Origin: Microbispora sp. ZYX-F-249
Lineage (GTDB): Bacteria; Actinomycetota; Actinomycetes; Streptosporangiales; Streptosporangiaceae
NCBI RefSeq assembly: GCF_039649665.1
Contig: NZ_JBDJAW010000035.1
Coordinates: forward strand, 16,768-80,767
DNA: 64,000 nucleotides
Reading direction: 5' to 3'
A program made the translations under genes and the position numbers. Below the pieces are notes generated by a model. It saw only the letters and a list, made by a program, of their open reading frames with translations. It did not search any database and was not told the DNA's origin. Shown here piece by piece: positions 24,896-33,015 of this stretch (positions are counted from its first letter, which is position 1; each line of letters opens with the position of its first letter).

Positions 24896-26932
24896 ATGGA
24901 GATCAATCTGGAGCCGCCGGAGGTCGAGGACCTCAACACGCCGTACAAGCGCCGTCTCTCGCTGGCCGTGGTCCTTATCGCGCTGGCCGGCGGCATTCTC
25001 GGTTATCTCGCGAGCGACGCGGGCGCGCGCGAGGACCGCACGATGCGCGACGCCCAGCGTGCCGCCATCGCCGCGATGAGCGAGCAGATGACGGTCGAGG
25101 CGGCTGTCTCGGAGAACAGGGCGAATCTGGGCACCGTCAGCACCTTGAAGCGCCGGCACGACCTGGACGCGGTCCGGGCAGAGCTGCTGCTGAGACGCGA
25201 GGAGTCGGCGGCCGCCGCCCGGTGGGACCAGGCGTACTCCCATGTGCAGAGTGTGTCCGTGCTGTCCTCGGGGACGTACGCCAATCGCCTGGACATGCTC
25301 TATTCCGACCGCTACGTCGGCGCGAACCGCGCGACGCTCAATCAACAGGCCGCGCAGGAGACCGCGTCCGAATGGGGCGACAAGAACAACACCTACGTCG
25401 GGGGGATCACTCTGCTGGCGGTGGCGCTCACCCTGCTCGGCCTGTCGCTCACCGTGAGCGTGTCCACCCGCCGCTACCTCGTCTGGCCGGCAGGCGTCCT
25501 CACAGTCGCCTGCTTTGCCGCCTCCGTGGTGGCCGTAGTCACTCCGCCGGACATGACCCCGAAAGAGGTCATCGGCGCAGTCGCGGAAGGTGATCGCCTC
25601 GCGTCGCTGCGAAACTTCGAAGGAGCGGTCAAGGCGTACGACCGGGCCATCGCCGTGAAGGACGACTACGCGACGGCGTACGAGCATCGCTCGTCCGCGC
25701 GGGTCCTGGCCGCCAGTCCGGAGAGGTTCACCTCCAGCTACGTCTTCAGCTCCGCCCCGCGAAGCGCCTGGGTGGCCTCCGCCGCGGACCTCACCCGGGC
25801 GCTCGAACTCGGCGGCGAGCGCTATGTGGTGCTCCTCAATCTCGGAGCGGTCAACATCCACTTGGCCGATCACAAGAAGTCGGAGGAGTACACCAGGCGC
25901 GCCATCGCGCTCAACCCCGGGCCTCCGCTGCCCTGGCTGAACCTGCTGACGGCCCTGACGGGCCAGGGCAAACCTGCCGACGCGCGGCGGCTGGCCGTCG
26001 ATGTGATCAAGAGGATCAAGGCTCGGCCGGACCCCGCCGAGCGATTGGAGCTCTACGCGGCGGGACGCACCGCACTGGACGTCGTCGCGACCCAGCGCGA
26101 CGACGTGCGTCCCCTGGTCGCCGAACTGCAGGGCGAGCTGGTCCGAGCACAGGCCGAGGAACTGGCCCCGAGGGCCCAGCCCGCGCCCATCGCGGCCGTC
26201 TCACGGCTCAAGGTGGTCGCGCAGGGGGCGCGAGTCGTCGCCGACTACACCTACCGCAACCTGCCCAAGCGGGCACAGATCGGCATGGTTGCCTACTATC
26301 GACCGAGCTCAGTCGATGAATGGACACAGCGGTCCGACATGACGCAAATTATCCCTTCGCCACTGGAGAAGTCCGCGGGGCAGGCGACGTGGGTAATGCT
26401 CGATCGAAGCTGTCCGGCGTCGGGAGAGTACCGAGTCGATCTCTACTCGGGCTCACGGCGGCTCGCGTCGGCCACCACCGCGATGTCGACCGTCGACACC
26501 GAACGCCTGATGCCGCACAACGACTGGATCGGCGGGATCATGCTGTGCCGTCCGGACAGTTGGAAGTTCGCCGGAGACCTCGCCGGCAGCGCCGAGCTCA
26601 CCTCACCCGACGATCGACAGTGGTTGAGCATACGGGTCACCACGGTGGAACCCCTCTCCGACGAGCGGGCGCGCACGCGTATGGCAGAGAAGGTCCGCGA
26701 TGGGTTGATCCGCAGGCTGCCGTCCGGGACCAAGGTCCTTCAGGAGAACGCGGCAGCGTGGTTCGGGGGGATCCAGGGTTCCGGCTGGCATCTGACGATC
26801 AACGCCCACGAGCAGGGATACGCATGGGTCGCGATCGACAAGGGCGGCGTCCTCCGCACACTGCTCTCCCGGTTCCCCGCGGGCGAGTCCGGCGAGCTCG
26901 ACACCCTTGCCAGCTATCTTCAGTTCGGCTGA
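24896..26932 (+). CDS. TPR-containing membrane protein, component 2 of two-gene module
   Basis: 678 residues. TM1 about 23-41; residues 45-160 include a likely coiled coil (REDRTMRDAQRAAIAAMSEQ); TM2 about 162-182 and TM3 about 190-212. TPR-like helices follow: GDRLASLRNFEGAVKAYDRA at about 235-270 and YVVLLNLGAVNIHLADHKKS to about 360. The last 250 residues are a beta-rich region of unknown fold (SGEYRVDLYSGSRRLA; GSGWHLTINAHEQG). If the N-terminus is inside, the TPR and C-terminal parts face outside. Family not recognised; no catalytic motif seen. Confidence 0.75.
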   Translation: MEINLEPPEVEDLNTPYKRRLSLAVVLIALAGGILGYLASDAGAREDRTMRDAQRAAIAAMSEQMTVEAAVSENRANLGTVSTLKRRHDLDAVRAELLLRREESAAAARWDQAYSHVQSVSVLSSGTYANRLDMLYSDRYVGANRATLNQQAAQETASEWGDKNNTYVGGITLLAVALTLLGLSLTVSVSTRRYLVWPAGVLTVACFAASVVAVVTPPDMTPKEVIGAVAEGDRLASLRNFEGAVKAYDRAIAVKDDYATAYEHRSSARVLAASPERFTSSYVFSSAPRSAWVASAADLTRALELGGERYVVLLNLGAVNIHLADHKKSEEYTRRAIALNPGPPLPWLNLLTALTGQGKPADARRLAVDVIKRIKARPDPAERLELYAAGRTALDVVATQRDDVRPLVAELQGELVRAQAEELAPRAQPAPIAAVSRLKVVAQGARVVADYTYRNLPKRAQIGMVAYYRPSSVDEWTQRSDMTQIIPSPLEKSAGQATWVMLDRSCPASGEYRVDLYSGSRRLASATTAMSTVDTERLMPHNDWIGGIMLCRPDSWKFAGDLAGSAELTSPDDRQWLSIRVTTVEPLSDERARTRMAEKVRDGLIRRLPSGTKVLQENAAAWFGGIQGSGWHLTINAHEQGYAWVAIDKGGVLRTLLSRFPAGESGELDTLASYLQFG

Positions 26933-27010
26933 TTCGAAGACATGCGCCCGACCGGCTGCACTCAGGGCGGAGCGTGTCATTGGTGCCGGCACCAAACCGT
27001 CTGCCCTAGG

Positions 27011-28125
27011 TGTTCTGCCCATGGACGTGGGTGACAGCGGAGCAGGATCGGCGACACGCTGTCGATGACCTTGAAAAGGGTGAGGGCCTTCTGGCGTGGT
27101 GTGAGTCGACCAAGATTCACATCGCCCGGAGGCCCTCATGCCCCACCGTAACGCCCCGCTGACCGAAACCGGCAGACTCCGGCTCGCGCGTTGCATCGTC
27201 GAGGACGGCTGGAGCATCCGCCGCGCGGCCGAACGCTTCCAGGTCTCCCACACCACCGCCGCCCGCTGGGCCCGCCGCTATCGACAACTGGGCCCAGCCG
27301 GCATGACCGAACGGTTTTCCCGGCCGCGCCGCAGCCCGGCCCGTACCCCACAGCGGACCGAACGGCGCATCTGCAAGCTCCGCGTCACCCATCGGCTCGG
27401 ACCCGCCCGAATCGCCGCCCGCCTGGGCCTGGCCCCCTCCACCGTGCACCGGGTACTGGTCCGGTACGGCATGCCGCCCCTGGCTCACCTGGATCGCGCG
27501 AGCGGTTCACCTGTCCGCCGCTACGAGCGTGACCGCCCGGGCGAGCTGGTCCACATCGACGTCAAGAAGCTGGGCAACATCCCCGACGGTGACGGTCACC
27601 GCGTCCTGGGCCGCGCCGCCGGCGCAACCGCCAGGCCACCCAACCGCCTCGCGCAACGCCCACGGCAACCCCCGCCTGGGCCACGGCTTCCTGCACACGG
27701 CACTGGACGACCACTCCCGCCTGGCCTACACCGAGATCCTGGCCGATGAGACCAAGGAAACGGCGACCGCATTCCTCCTGCGTGCCCAGACCTGGTTCGC
27801 GGCCCGCACCATCGTCATCGAACGCGTCCTGACCGATAACGGCAGCTGTTACCGCTCCCAGCTGTGGGGCGAGACCTGCGCCCGGCTGGGCATCACCCAC
27901 AAGCGCACCCGCCCCTACCGCCCGCAAACCAACGGCAAGGTCGAACGCTTCCACCGCACCTTGGCCGACGAATGGGCCTACGCCCGCCCGTACGCCTCAG
28001 AAGCCGAACGACGCGCCGCACTTGATCCCTGGCTGCACATGTACAACCATCACCGCGGACACACCGCGTTGAAAGGCCAGCCACCCATCAGCCGCGTCAC
28101 CAACCTTTCGGAGCAGTACAACTAG
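27011..28125 (+). mobile_element. IS481-family insertion sequence (degraded)
   Basis: Encloses the frameshifted transposase at 27138-28125 and its typical leader (CCGGAGGCCCTC before the ATG). The left edge near TGTTCTGCCC (27011) is a guess; I could not match a terminal inverted repeat on the right, where an IS3 relic begins one base after the stop. Confidence 0.6.
27138..28125 (+). pseudogene. IS481 transposase, frameshifted
   Basis: The N-terminal HTH (WSIRRAAERFQVSHTTAARW) and the first catalytic Asp (GELVHIDVKKLG) are in one frame; the rest, GHGFLHTALDDHSRLAYTEI, the second Asp (VLTDNGSCYRS) and the Glu (NGKVERFHRT), continue in the next frame. The shift falls between about 27620 and 27670. 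All three DDE residues survive, so a single indel, or less likely programmed frameshifting, separates it from an intact transposase. Confidence 0.88.
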
Positions 28126-28250
28126 GCCCAGCTCGCCCACGAGCTGGGCGTGCGACTGTCAGTCGGGCGCAGCGGACAGTGCTGGGACAAACGCGCTGGC
28201 CCAGTCGTTCTCCGCCCCGCTGAAGGGAGAACCGCTTGCCGTGTCCCCGG
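28126..28250 (+). pseudogene. IS3-family orfB (integrase core) fragment
   Basis: Starts one base after the IS481 stop: AQLAHELGVRLSVGRSGQCW followed by D, then, after dropping one base at about 28187-28192, NALAQSFSAPLKGE. This is the end of the IS3 DDE domain (usual form VGRTGQCWDNALAESFFATLK). Truncated on both sides and frameshifted. Confidence 0.8.
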
Positions 28251-28268
28251 GCACCCGGCACAGCGGGG

Positions 28269-28563
28269 CCACGTCACCGCCCGGACGGCGTCACGAGATG
28301 TCGTCGAGCAGCGCGTCGGAGGAGTCGACCGTGGCGGCTGCCCGGAGCCAAGCGGCCAGCCGGTCGAAGTCATGACATTTCCGGATCTTCTCGGAAACGT
28401 CCTCGGACACCTCGATGCCTCGGGCCGACAGGACCGTCAGGATCGCCTCAGCCTGTCCTTCGGCCTTGCCCTCCGCCTTGCCTTCGGCCTTGCCCTTGGC
28501 GATGTTGTCTCGGGCCCAGTCGCTGAGGTACTCGTACGTCTCGGTCTTCAAGTGCTCCTCCAA
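28269..28563 (-). repeat. direct repeat, copy A of Rpn C-terminal region
   Basis: Nearly identical to 28603-28873; it is 24 bases longer because of two extra 12-base (Lys-Ala-Glu-Gly) units. Both begin CCACGTCACCGC and end at CTCCTCCAA. Confidence 0.92.
28291..28551 (-). CDS. stand-alone copy of Rpn C-terminal domain
   Basis: A duplicate of the last third of the Rpn-like gene, just downstream of it. Starting at TTG 28551, with GGAGG at 28557-28561 and 5-base spacing, it would encode 86 residues: LKTETYEYLSDWARDNIAKG, four lysine/glutamate repeats, then EDVSEKIRKCHDFDRLAAWL to the same DDIS end. The frame stays open upstream into unrelated sequence, so it may equally be a non-expressed relic. 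In E. coli Rpn systems short C-terminal products made from inside the gene act as antitoxins; whether this copy does is inference. Confidence 0.45.
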   Translation of the reverse strand: MKTETYEYLSDWARDNIAKGKAEGKAEGKAEGQAEAILTVLSARGIEVSEDVSEKIRKCHDFDRLAAWLRAAATVDSSDALLDDIS

Positions 28564-28602
28564 CCGCAAAGCCCCCTGCCCGGCGGCGGCAGCGCAGCCG
28601 GA

Positions 28603-28873
28603 CCACGTCACCGCTCGGACGGCGTCACGAGATGTCGTCGAGCAGCGCGTCGGAGGAGTCGACCGTGGCGGCTGCCCGGAGCCAGGCGGCCAGCCGGTCG
28701 AAGTCATGACATTTCCGGATCTTCTCGGAAACGTCCTCGGACACCTCGATGCCTCGGGCCGACAGGACCGTCAGGATCGCCTCGGCCTGTCCTTCGGCCT
28801 TGCCCTTGGCGATGTTGTCTCGGGCCCAGTCGCTGAGGTACTCGTATGTTTCGGTCTTCAAGTGCTCCTCCAA
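28603..28873 (-). repeat. direct repeat, copy B (within intact Rpn gene)
   Basis: Second copy of the duplicated C-terminal region; see 28269-28563. Only scattered substitutions separate the copies, so the duplication is recent. Confidence 0.92.
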
Positions 28874-29530
28874 GTGATCCCAGACCTCTCGAGGCAGCGC
28901 CGCACGAACCATGTCAGCGTACATACCCCCCAGGTCACGGTCGAGATTGTGCAGCGCGGCGAACAGGGCGTTGAGGATGTCGGGGCCCTCCGGCGTGGCG
29001 GCGTGGTGAATCGCCGAGAGCACCGCGAGTTCGATGTCCTCGGCCGCCTGGCCGGGGTCGGTGATGACGGGCACCTCGTTCGGGCCGGCGACCAGCGGTT
29101 TCAACACCAGCCCGGGATGGCCCAGCTCGATCGGACGGGCGCACCAGCGGGCGACCGACGCTTCGGGGCACACGACCAGCAAGATGACCGGGCATTCGAG
29201 GCGGGTACGCAGGCTGACGAGGTACATCGGCCAGGACCAGATCTTGCCGGGGTCCGGGCCACGCTGAACTTCCACGATCACGGCGAGAACGGGCTGGGGA
29301 TCGGCCTCCGGCCGTTTACGACGGAACACGATGACCGAGTCGGCGCGACGTTCAGTAGGTGTGACCTGGGTGAGATCGGCCGATTCGAGGCCCGCGTAGT
29401 CGTAGTCGGGCAGCTGCACTCGCAGGGACCGGGTAAGCAGGTCGGCGGCGAGGTCGGGTCGTTCACAGAACAGGCGGACGAGGGCTTCGTGTTCGGCTAG
29501 TGCCACTGCGTGACCGTATCGACGCCACAT
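28625..29530 (-). CDS. Rpn-like PD-(D/E)XK nuclease
   Basis: 301 residues. The nuclease core has Asp64 (RADSVIVF), Glu87-x-Gln89 (VIVEVQRG) and GKIWSWPMYLVSLRTRLECP behind it, the spacing of the recombination-promoting nuclease/putative transposase family. The C-terminal third has a KAEGQAEA repeat and a helical tail. ATG at 29530 lies about 15 bases after TATAGT (29545-29550); GTG at 29506 is an alternative. Inside, GGAGG at 28867-28871 precedes an in-frame TTG at 28861, so a 78-residue short form is possible. Rpn proteins are DNases linked to anti-phage defence in E. coli. Confidence 0.75.
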   Translation of the reverse strand: MWRRYGHAVALAEHEALVRLFCERPDLAADLLTRSLRVQLPDYDYAGLESADLTQVTPTERRADSVIVFRRKRPEADPQPVLAVIVEVQRGPDPGKIWSWPMYLVSLRTRLECPVILLVVCPEASVARWCARPIELGHPGLVLKPLVAGPNEVPVITDPGQAAEDIELAVLSAIHHAATPEGPDILNALFAALHNLDRDLGGMYADMVRAALPREVWDHLEEHLKTETYEYLSDWARDNIAKGKAEGQAEAILTVLSARGIEVSEDVSEKIRKCHDFDRLAAWLRAAATVDSSDALLDDIS

Positions 29531-29659
29531 CGGACGACGAGGTCACTATAACGTTCTGTAATTCTTTCGTTACCCTCCGTCTCGCCGGAACGCCGACTGC
29601 TACTGCGGGGCGGGTGAAGAGAGCTCGGAAGCTAGATGTACCAGCAGGCCCATGGGCCT

Positions 29660-29678
29660 ACCTGGAATCGAACCAGGT
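29660..29678 (-). other. tRNA T-arm-like relic
   Basis: On the minus strand ACCTGG-TTCGATT-CCAGGT: a 6-bp perfect stem and a 7-base loop matching the T-loop consensus TTCRANY. No matching acceptor, D or anticodon arm could be found, so it is at most a tRNA 3' fragment, such as those left at integration sites. Confidence 0.45.
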
Positions 29679-29792
29679 GAGAAGGAAGCCTCCGAATGGC
29701 CTCACCCGCCGAGCGCAAGGAAAGCGGAAGAGCTAGAACCAGCCCGGCGCCCTCACGGGCAGACCGGATCCAAGAGAGGTGAGAAGGAAGCC
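29675..29792 (+). repeat. 16-bp direct repeat pair
   Basis: AGGTGAGAAGGAAGCC at 29675-29690 and 29777-29792, embedded in about 45 bases of weaker similarity (offset 102). Meaning unknown. Confidence 0.75.
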
Positions 29793-29820
29793 CTTCCATG
29801 GCCTTGCGATCATCAAGATA

Positions 29821-31983
29821 TCAGGCGGGGATCAGCTCGTGCAGGGTGGCGGGCGTGTAGACCCGCGCCCCTTCGGGAAGATCGGTGGGCGCCTCGAGCC
29901 CGATGTACGTGACCTGCCCGCCACCGTGAGACGCGGTGGACACGGAGGACTTGGCCCCGAGCAGGCCGGCCAGGTAACCGACGCCGAGGTAGTCCCGCTC
30001 CACGATCGAGCGCACGAGCAGCGACGTGGTCACCCGGTTGCCCTCCACCTGGTTGAACCCCGGACGGCCGGACAGGTAGAGGTGCAACCATTTCACCCGC
30101 CACGCGCCGTCCTCCCCTCGCAGGAACACGAGCGGGAGCGCGACGCGGCCGGACCCGCGCAGGTCCGACTTCATCCGGACCGTACGCGGCTCGAACGGCC
30201 TGCCCTCCTGCTCGGCGTCCCTGGTCATGTAGCCGAAGAACGCCTCGGCGGCCTCGTCGAACGGCTCCCCCGCGTAGATGTGGACCTGCGGGATGATGAT
30301 CGGCTTGGTCGCCCCGGCGAGACGTACGTCGATGAACTCCGAGGCACCGTCGGATGCCGCGGTGAGGTCGCCCGAATAGGTCGCGAAGCCGTTCGTGTAG
30401 GACGTCCACGAGATGTGCCTCGGGTTGTCGTACGTGGCGTCGAGCATGAGCGCGGACAGGTCGTAGTCGGTGCGCCTCTCGCGCTGCCGCCAGTGCACGA
30501 AGAACCGGAGCAGCTCACCGTCCACGGCCGACAGCGAACCGCGGGGCAGCATCCCCAGCCCGGGCGCGACGGCCTTGCCCGACAGGGGCAGCGCCACGTC
30601 GAGTACGGCGGGGTCGACGATCAGCTCGCCGGGGTCGGGCAGGCGGCGGCCGATCTCCTCGTCGAGGATGGCGAGCGTCCGGTGCAGTGCCTCTTCGTCG
30701 AGGGGAGGGCGGGTATCGGGCGTCGTCCACGCTCTGCCGGACCGGTTGGTGAACACCCGGTCCGCGGGGGCGAGCCGGTTCTGCAGGTGCTCCCGCAGGG
30801 AGAGCAGTACGCGGCCGGAGGCCCGGGCGGCGGACCTGCCCGCCGCCTCCAGTACGGCCGAGCCGCCGCCCGTGCGCAGCAGGTGGTCGAGGCGGCGCAG
30901 CAGTGCGCCGGGCGTGTGCTCCAGCAGCGGGACGGCTTCCTCCGTACGGCCCGCGGCGAGCGCGGCCTCGACGCGACTGCCGAGGCTCGCCGCCCTGCGC
31001 ACACCCCTGGCCACGTCGAAGACCTGGGCGGCCCGGGGGAACTGCGGATACTCGTGGGGGTGCAGCCGCTCGCCGAGCCGCTTCCACTGCTCCCGGTGGC
31101 GGAGCACGTCCCCGTGCTTGGCGGCCGGGACGGTGTCCAGGGCGGCCAGCAGGATGCGGCGTTCGGCGCGGCGGAAGGAGCGCAGCCGGGTGGGTGTGGT
31201 CAGGGTGACGTCGCCGCCGGAGCAGGCGGCGGCCAGCCGGAGGACGTCCGTCACGGTGTCGACGAGCAGCGGCCGCCCCGCGGCCAGCCGCGCTTCGTTG
31301 ACCACCGCCCGGTTCTCGCGTACGGGGATGTGCTCGGGCCGGTCGTCGGCCCCGAAGTCGGCCCCGAAGTCAGCCCCGGAGTCGGCAGCGACGCCGGCGC
31401 GGAAGGCGGCCAGCGCGCGCAGAGCCGCCAGGTCCTCGGCGGCGAGCGGCACCTCGGAGCCGGCCAGCGAGAGATAGAGCTCCCGCGCTTCGTCGCGCAG
31501 GCTCCCGCCCAGCTCCAGCACGGTCACCCGGTCCTTCGCCAGGGGGATCAGCTCGGCGTGCGCGGCCAGCAGGTCGGCGTACGTGTGCCGGTAGCTCCCG
31601 TATCGCGGCAGGTCCAGCAGGTTGAGGACGTCCGGCCGGAGCCGGGCGGCGGCGACCGGGTCGAGCATGGCCTCGCGCAGCAGCCCCGCCCAGAACTCCA
31701 GGGTGTCCGGGACGTTGTCCGGGAAGTCGACGAAGTAGGCGTTGTGCTCGACGTGATCGCCGACCAGACGGCGGACCGCGGCCAGAACGCGCACGCCGAG
31801 GTCGATCACCTGCTCGCCGGGCAGCCGGGCCAGGCGGGCGAGCAGCGCCGGCGAGCACGTGAACCCCACGCTGAGCAGCGCCGCGTCGAGCTGCCGGGCG
31901 GCCACCCCGCCCCAGTCGGACGTCTCGTCCCCCGCGCTGTCGACGGGCACGCGCAGGCGCCGAGCGATGATCAGTTCTTCCAC
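29821..31983 (-). CDS. large TerD-like protein, MXAN_6230/SCO0854-like
   Basis: 720 residues, GTG start at 31983. The N-terminal part carries HNAYFVDFPDNVPDTLEFW, seen in the MXAN_6230/SCO0854 family, but I see no RING cysteines. The C-terminal 200 residues look TerD-like: DYDLSALMLDATYDNPRHI, then TYSGDLTAASDGASEFIDV and IPQVHIYAGEPFDEAAEAFF. TerD domains bind Ca2+ and belong to tellurite/stress systems of unclear function. A 12-bp coding repeat gives GADFGADFGAD near residue 202. It diverges from a MarR gene. Confidence 0.6.
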   Translation of the reverse strand: MEELIIARRLRVPVDSAGDETSDWGGVAARQLDAALLSVGFTCSPALLARLARLPGEQVIDLGVRVLAAVRRLVGDHVEHNAYFVDFPDNVPDTLEFWAGLLREAMLDPVAAARLRPDVLNLLDLPRYGSYRHTYADLLAAHAELIPLAKDRVTVLELGGSLRDEARELYLSLAGSEVPLAAEDLAALRALAAFRAGVAADSGADFGADFGADDRPEHIPVRENRAVVNEARLAAGRPLLVDTVTDVLRLAAACSGGDVTLTTPTRLRSFRRAERRILLAALDTVPAAKHGDVLRHREQWKRLGERLHPHEYPQFPRAAQVFDVARGVRRAASLGSRVEAALAAGRTEEAVPLLEHTPGALLRRLDHLLRTGGGSAVLEAAGRSAARASGRVLLSLREHLQNRLAPADRVFTNRSGRAWTTPDTRPPLDEEALHRTLAILDEEIGRRLPDPGELIVDPAVLDVALPLSGKAVAPGLGMLPRGSLSAVDGELLRFFVHWRQRERRTDYDLSALMLDATYDNPRHISWTSYTNGFATYSGDLTAASDGASEFIDVRLAGATKPIIIPQVHIYAGEPFDEAAEAFFGYMTRDAEQEGRPFEPRTVRMKSDLRGSGRVALPLVFLRGEDGAWRVKWLHLYLSGRPGFNQVEGNRVTTSLLVRSIVERDYLGVGYLAGLLGAKSSVSTASHGGGQVTYIGLEAPTDLPEGARVYTPATLHELIPA

Positions 31984-32040
31984 GAACGCACGATATAGGG
32001 CGTCCCCAGGCCCATCGCCACCCGAATATCACGCGAGATG

Positions 32041-32067
32041 GTTGTGCTATACAACAATTTTGGTTGT
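32041..32067. promoter_or_regulatory. overlapping inverted repeats (MarR operator)
   Basis: GTTGT-N5-ACAAC at 32041-32055 and ACAAC-N7-GTTGT at 32051-32067 share a half-site and cover a -10-like TATACA. They sit between the divergent TerD-like and MarR starts. Confidence 0.65.
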
Positions 32068-32078
32068 ATGGTCGAACC

Positions 32079-32507
32079 ATGTCGGAGGAGATGCGCCTGC
32101 AGGAGGCCGTGGCGAGGTTCGTTCGCGCCTTCGGCCTGCACCAGCCCGACCGGACCCCCTGCGGGCAGCCCATCCCGGTCTCGGAGGCCCATGCCCTGGG
32201 CGAGCTGGCCAGGGACGGCGCCCTGCGGCAGCACGACCTCGCTCATCGGCTGCGCCTGGAGAAGAGCACCACCAGCCGCCTGGTCACCCAGCTCATCAAG
32301 CGCGGCTGGGCCGAACGCACCCCGACTCCCGACGACGGCCGCGGCGTCCTGGTCCGGCTCACTGCCGACGGCGCCGACGCGGCCGCGCGACTCGCCCGGG
32401 CCAGAGCGGATCGCTTCTCCGCCGTCCTCGGCCGCGTCCCCGAACATGAACGCGCGGCGGTGCTGCGCGCCCTCGGCATCCTCACGGAGGCGATGGATGA
32501 CGCGTGA
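32079..32507 (+). CDS. MarR-family regulator
   Basis: 142 residues: winged HTH about residues 48-98 (LRQHDLAHRLRLEKSTTSRLVTQLIKRGWAERTPTPDDGRGVLVRLT). ATG at 32079 is preferred; the TTG at 32064 overlaps the operator, and GGAGGAG sits too close to the Met at 32091. The message is probably leaderless or nearly so. Its end overlaps the following lipoprotein gene by 11 bases. Confidence 0.9.
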   Translation: MSEEMRLQEAVARFVRAFGLHQPDRTPCGQPIPVSEAHALGELARDGALRQHDLAHRLRLEKSTTSRLVTQLIKRGWAERTPTPDDGRGVLVRLTADGADAAARLARARADRFSAVLGRVPEHERAAVLRALGILTEAMDDA

Positions 32508-33009
32508 ACACCGGCGCGCCGGGCTGCTCCTGGCCGCTCTGGCGCTGGCAGCGGCCGGCTGCGCACCCTCCGGCCAGGACCACGGGCAGCATCAGACACC
32601 GGCCGGGCGTCAGGCGGAGGTCGCCGCCAGGGGCCGCACGGTGATGCCCTTCGACCTGGACCGCACCACACACCGGTTCGGCAAGACGGCGACCGGCGGC
32701 GTGCAGACCGTCACCGCCGACGACCCCTCCGACGTACGGCAGATCACCCTCATCCGGCAGCACCTCACCGAGGAAGTGGCCGCCTTCCGCGAGGGCGACT
32801 TCGGCGACCCCGCATCCATCCACGGCGACCACATGCCCGGCCTGCACGACCTTCGGGAAGGGCACACCCGCATCGACATCCGCTACACCGACATGCCCGA
32901 CGGCGCCCGGATCACCTACACCACCGGCGAGCCCACCCTGGTGAAGGCGCTGCACGCCTGGTTCGACGCCCAGGTCTCCGACCACGGCCGGCACGCCGAA
33001 CACGGATGA
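32497..33009 (+). CDS. small lipoprotein of unknown function
   Basis: 170 residues. A type II signal peptide ends in the lipobox LAAAGC (Cys near residue 22). The mature part includes VMPFDLDRTTHRFGKTATGG, ITLIRQHLTEEVAAFREGDF and a His-containing tail (FDAQVSDHGRHAEHG). Similar proteins are common in actinomycetes and their functional labels are unreliable. ATG at 32497 lies inside the MarR gene, so the two are co-translated. Confidence 0.8.
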   Translation: MTREHRRAGLLLAALALAAAGCAPSGQDHGQHQTPAGRQAEVAARGRTVMPFDLDRTTHRFGKTATGGVQTVTADDPSDVRQITLIRQHLTEEVAAFREGDFGDPASIHGDHMPGLHDLREGHTRIDIRYTDMPDGARITYTTGEPTLVKALHAWFDAQVSDHGRHAEHG

Positions 33010-33015
33010 CGGTGC

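Larger units (their letters stand above)
29551..29820. other. island-edge non-coding region
   Basis: No gene. It holds a tRNA T-arm-like hairpin (29660-29678), the palindrome AGGCCCATGGGCCT around 29648-29661 and two copies of AGGTGAGAAGGAAGCC 102 bases apart. It separates the Rpn gene from the TerD-like gene. Confidence 0.6.

Noticed and set aside
29600..29720. Complete tRNA gene on the minus strand
   Set aside because: Only the T-arm is convincing; no acceptor partner, D-arm or anticodon stem can be drawn.
29500..29912. Two short plus-strand ORFs through the T-arm region
   Set aside because: Their PGIEPG and LESNQ stretches are the antisense reading of a tRNA T-arm, a known source of spurious ORFs.
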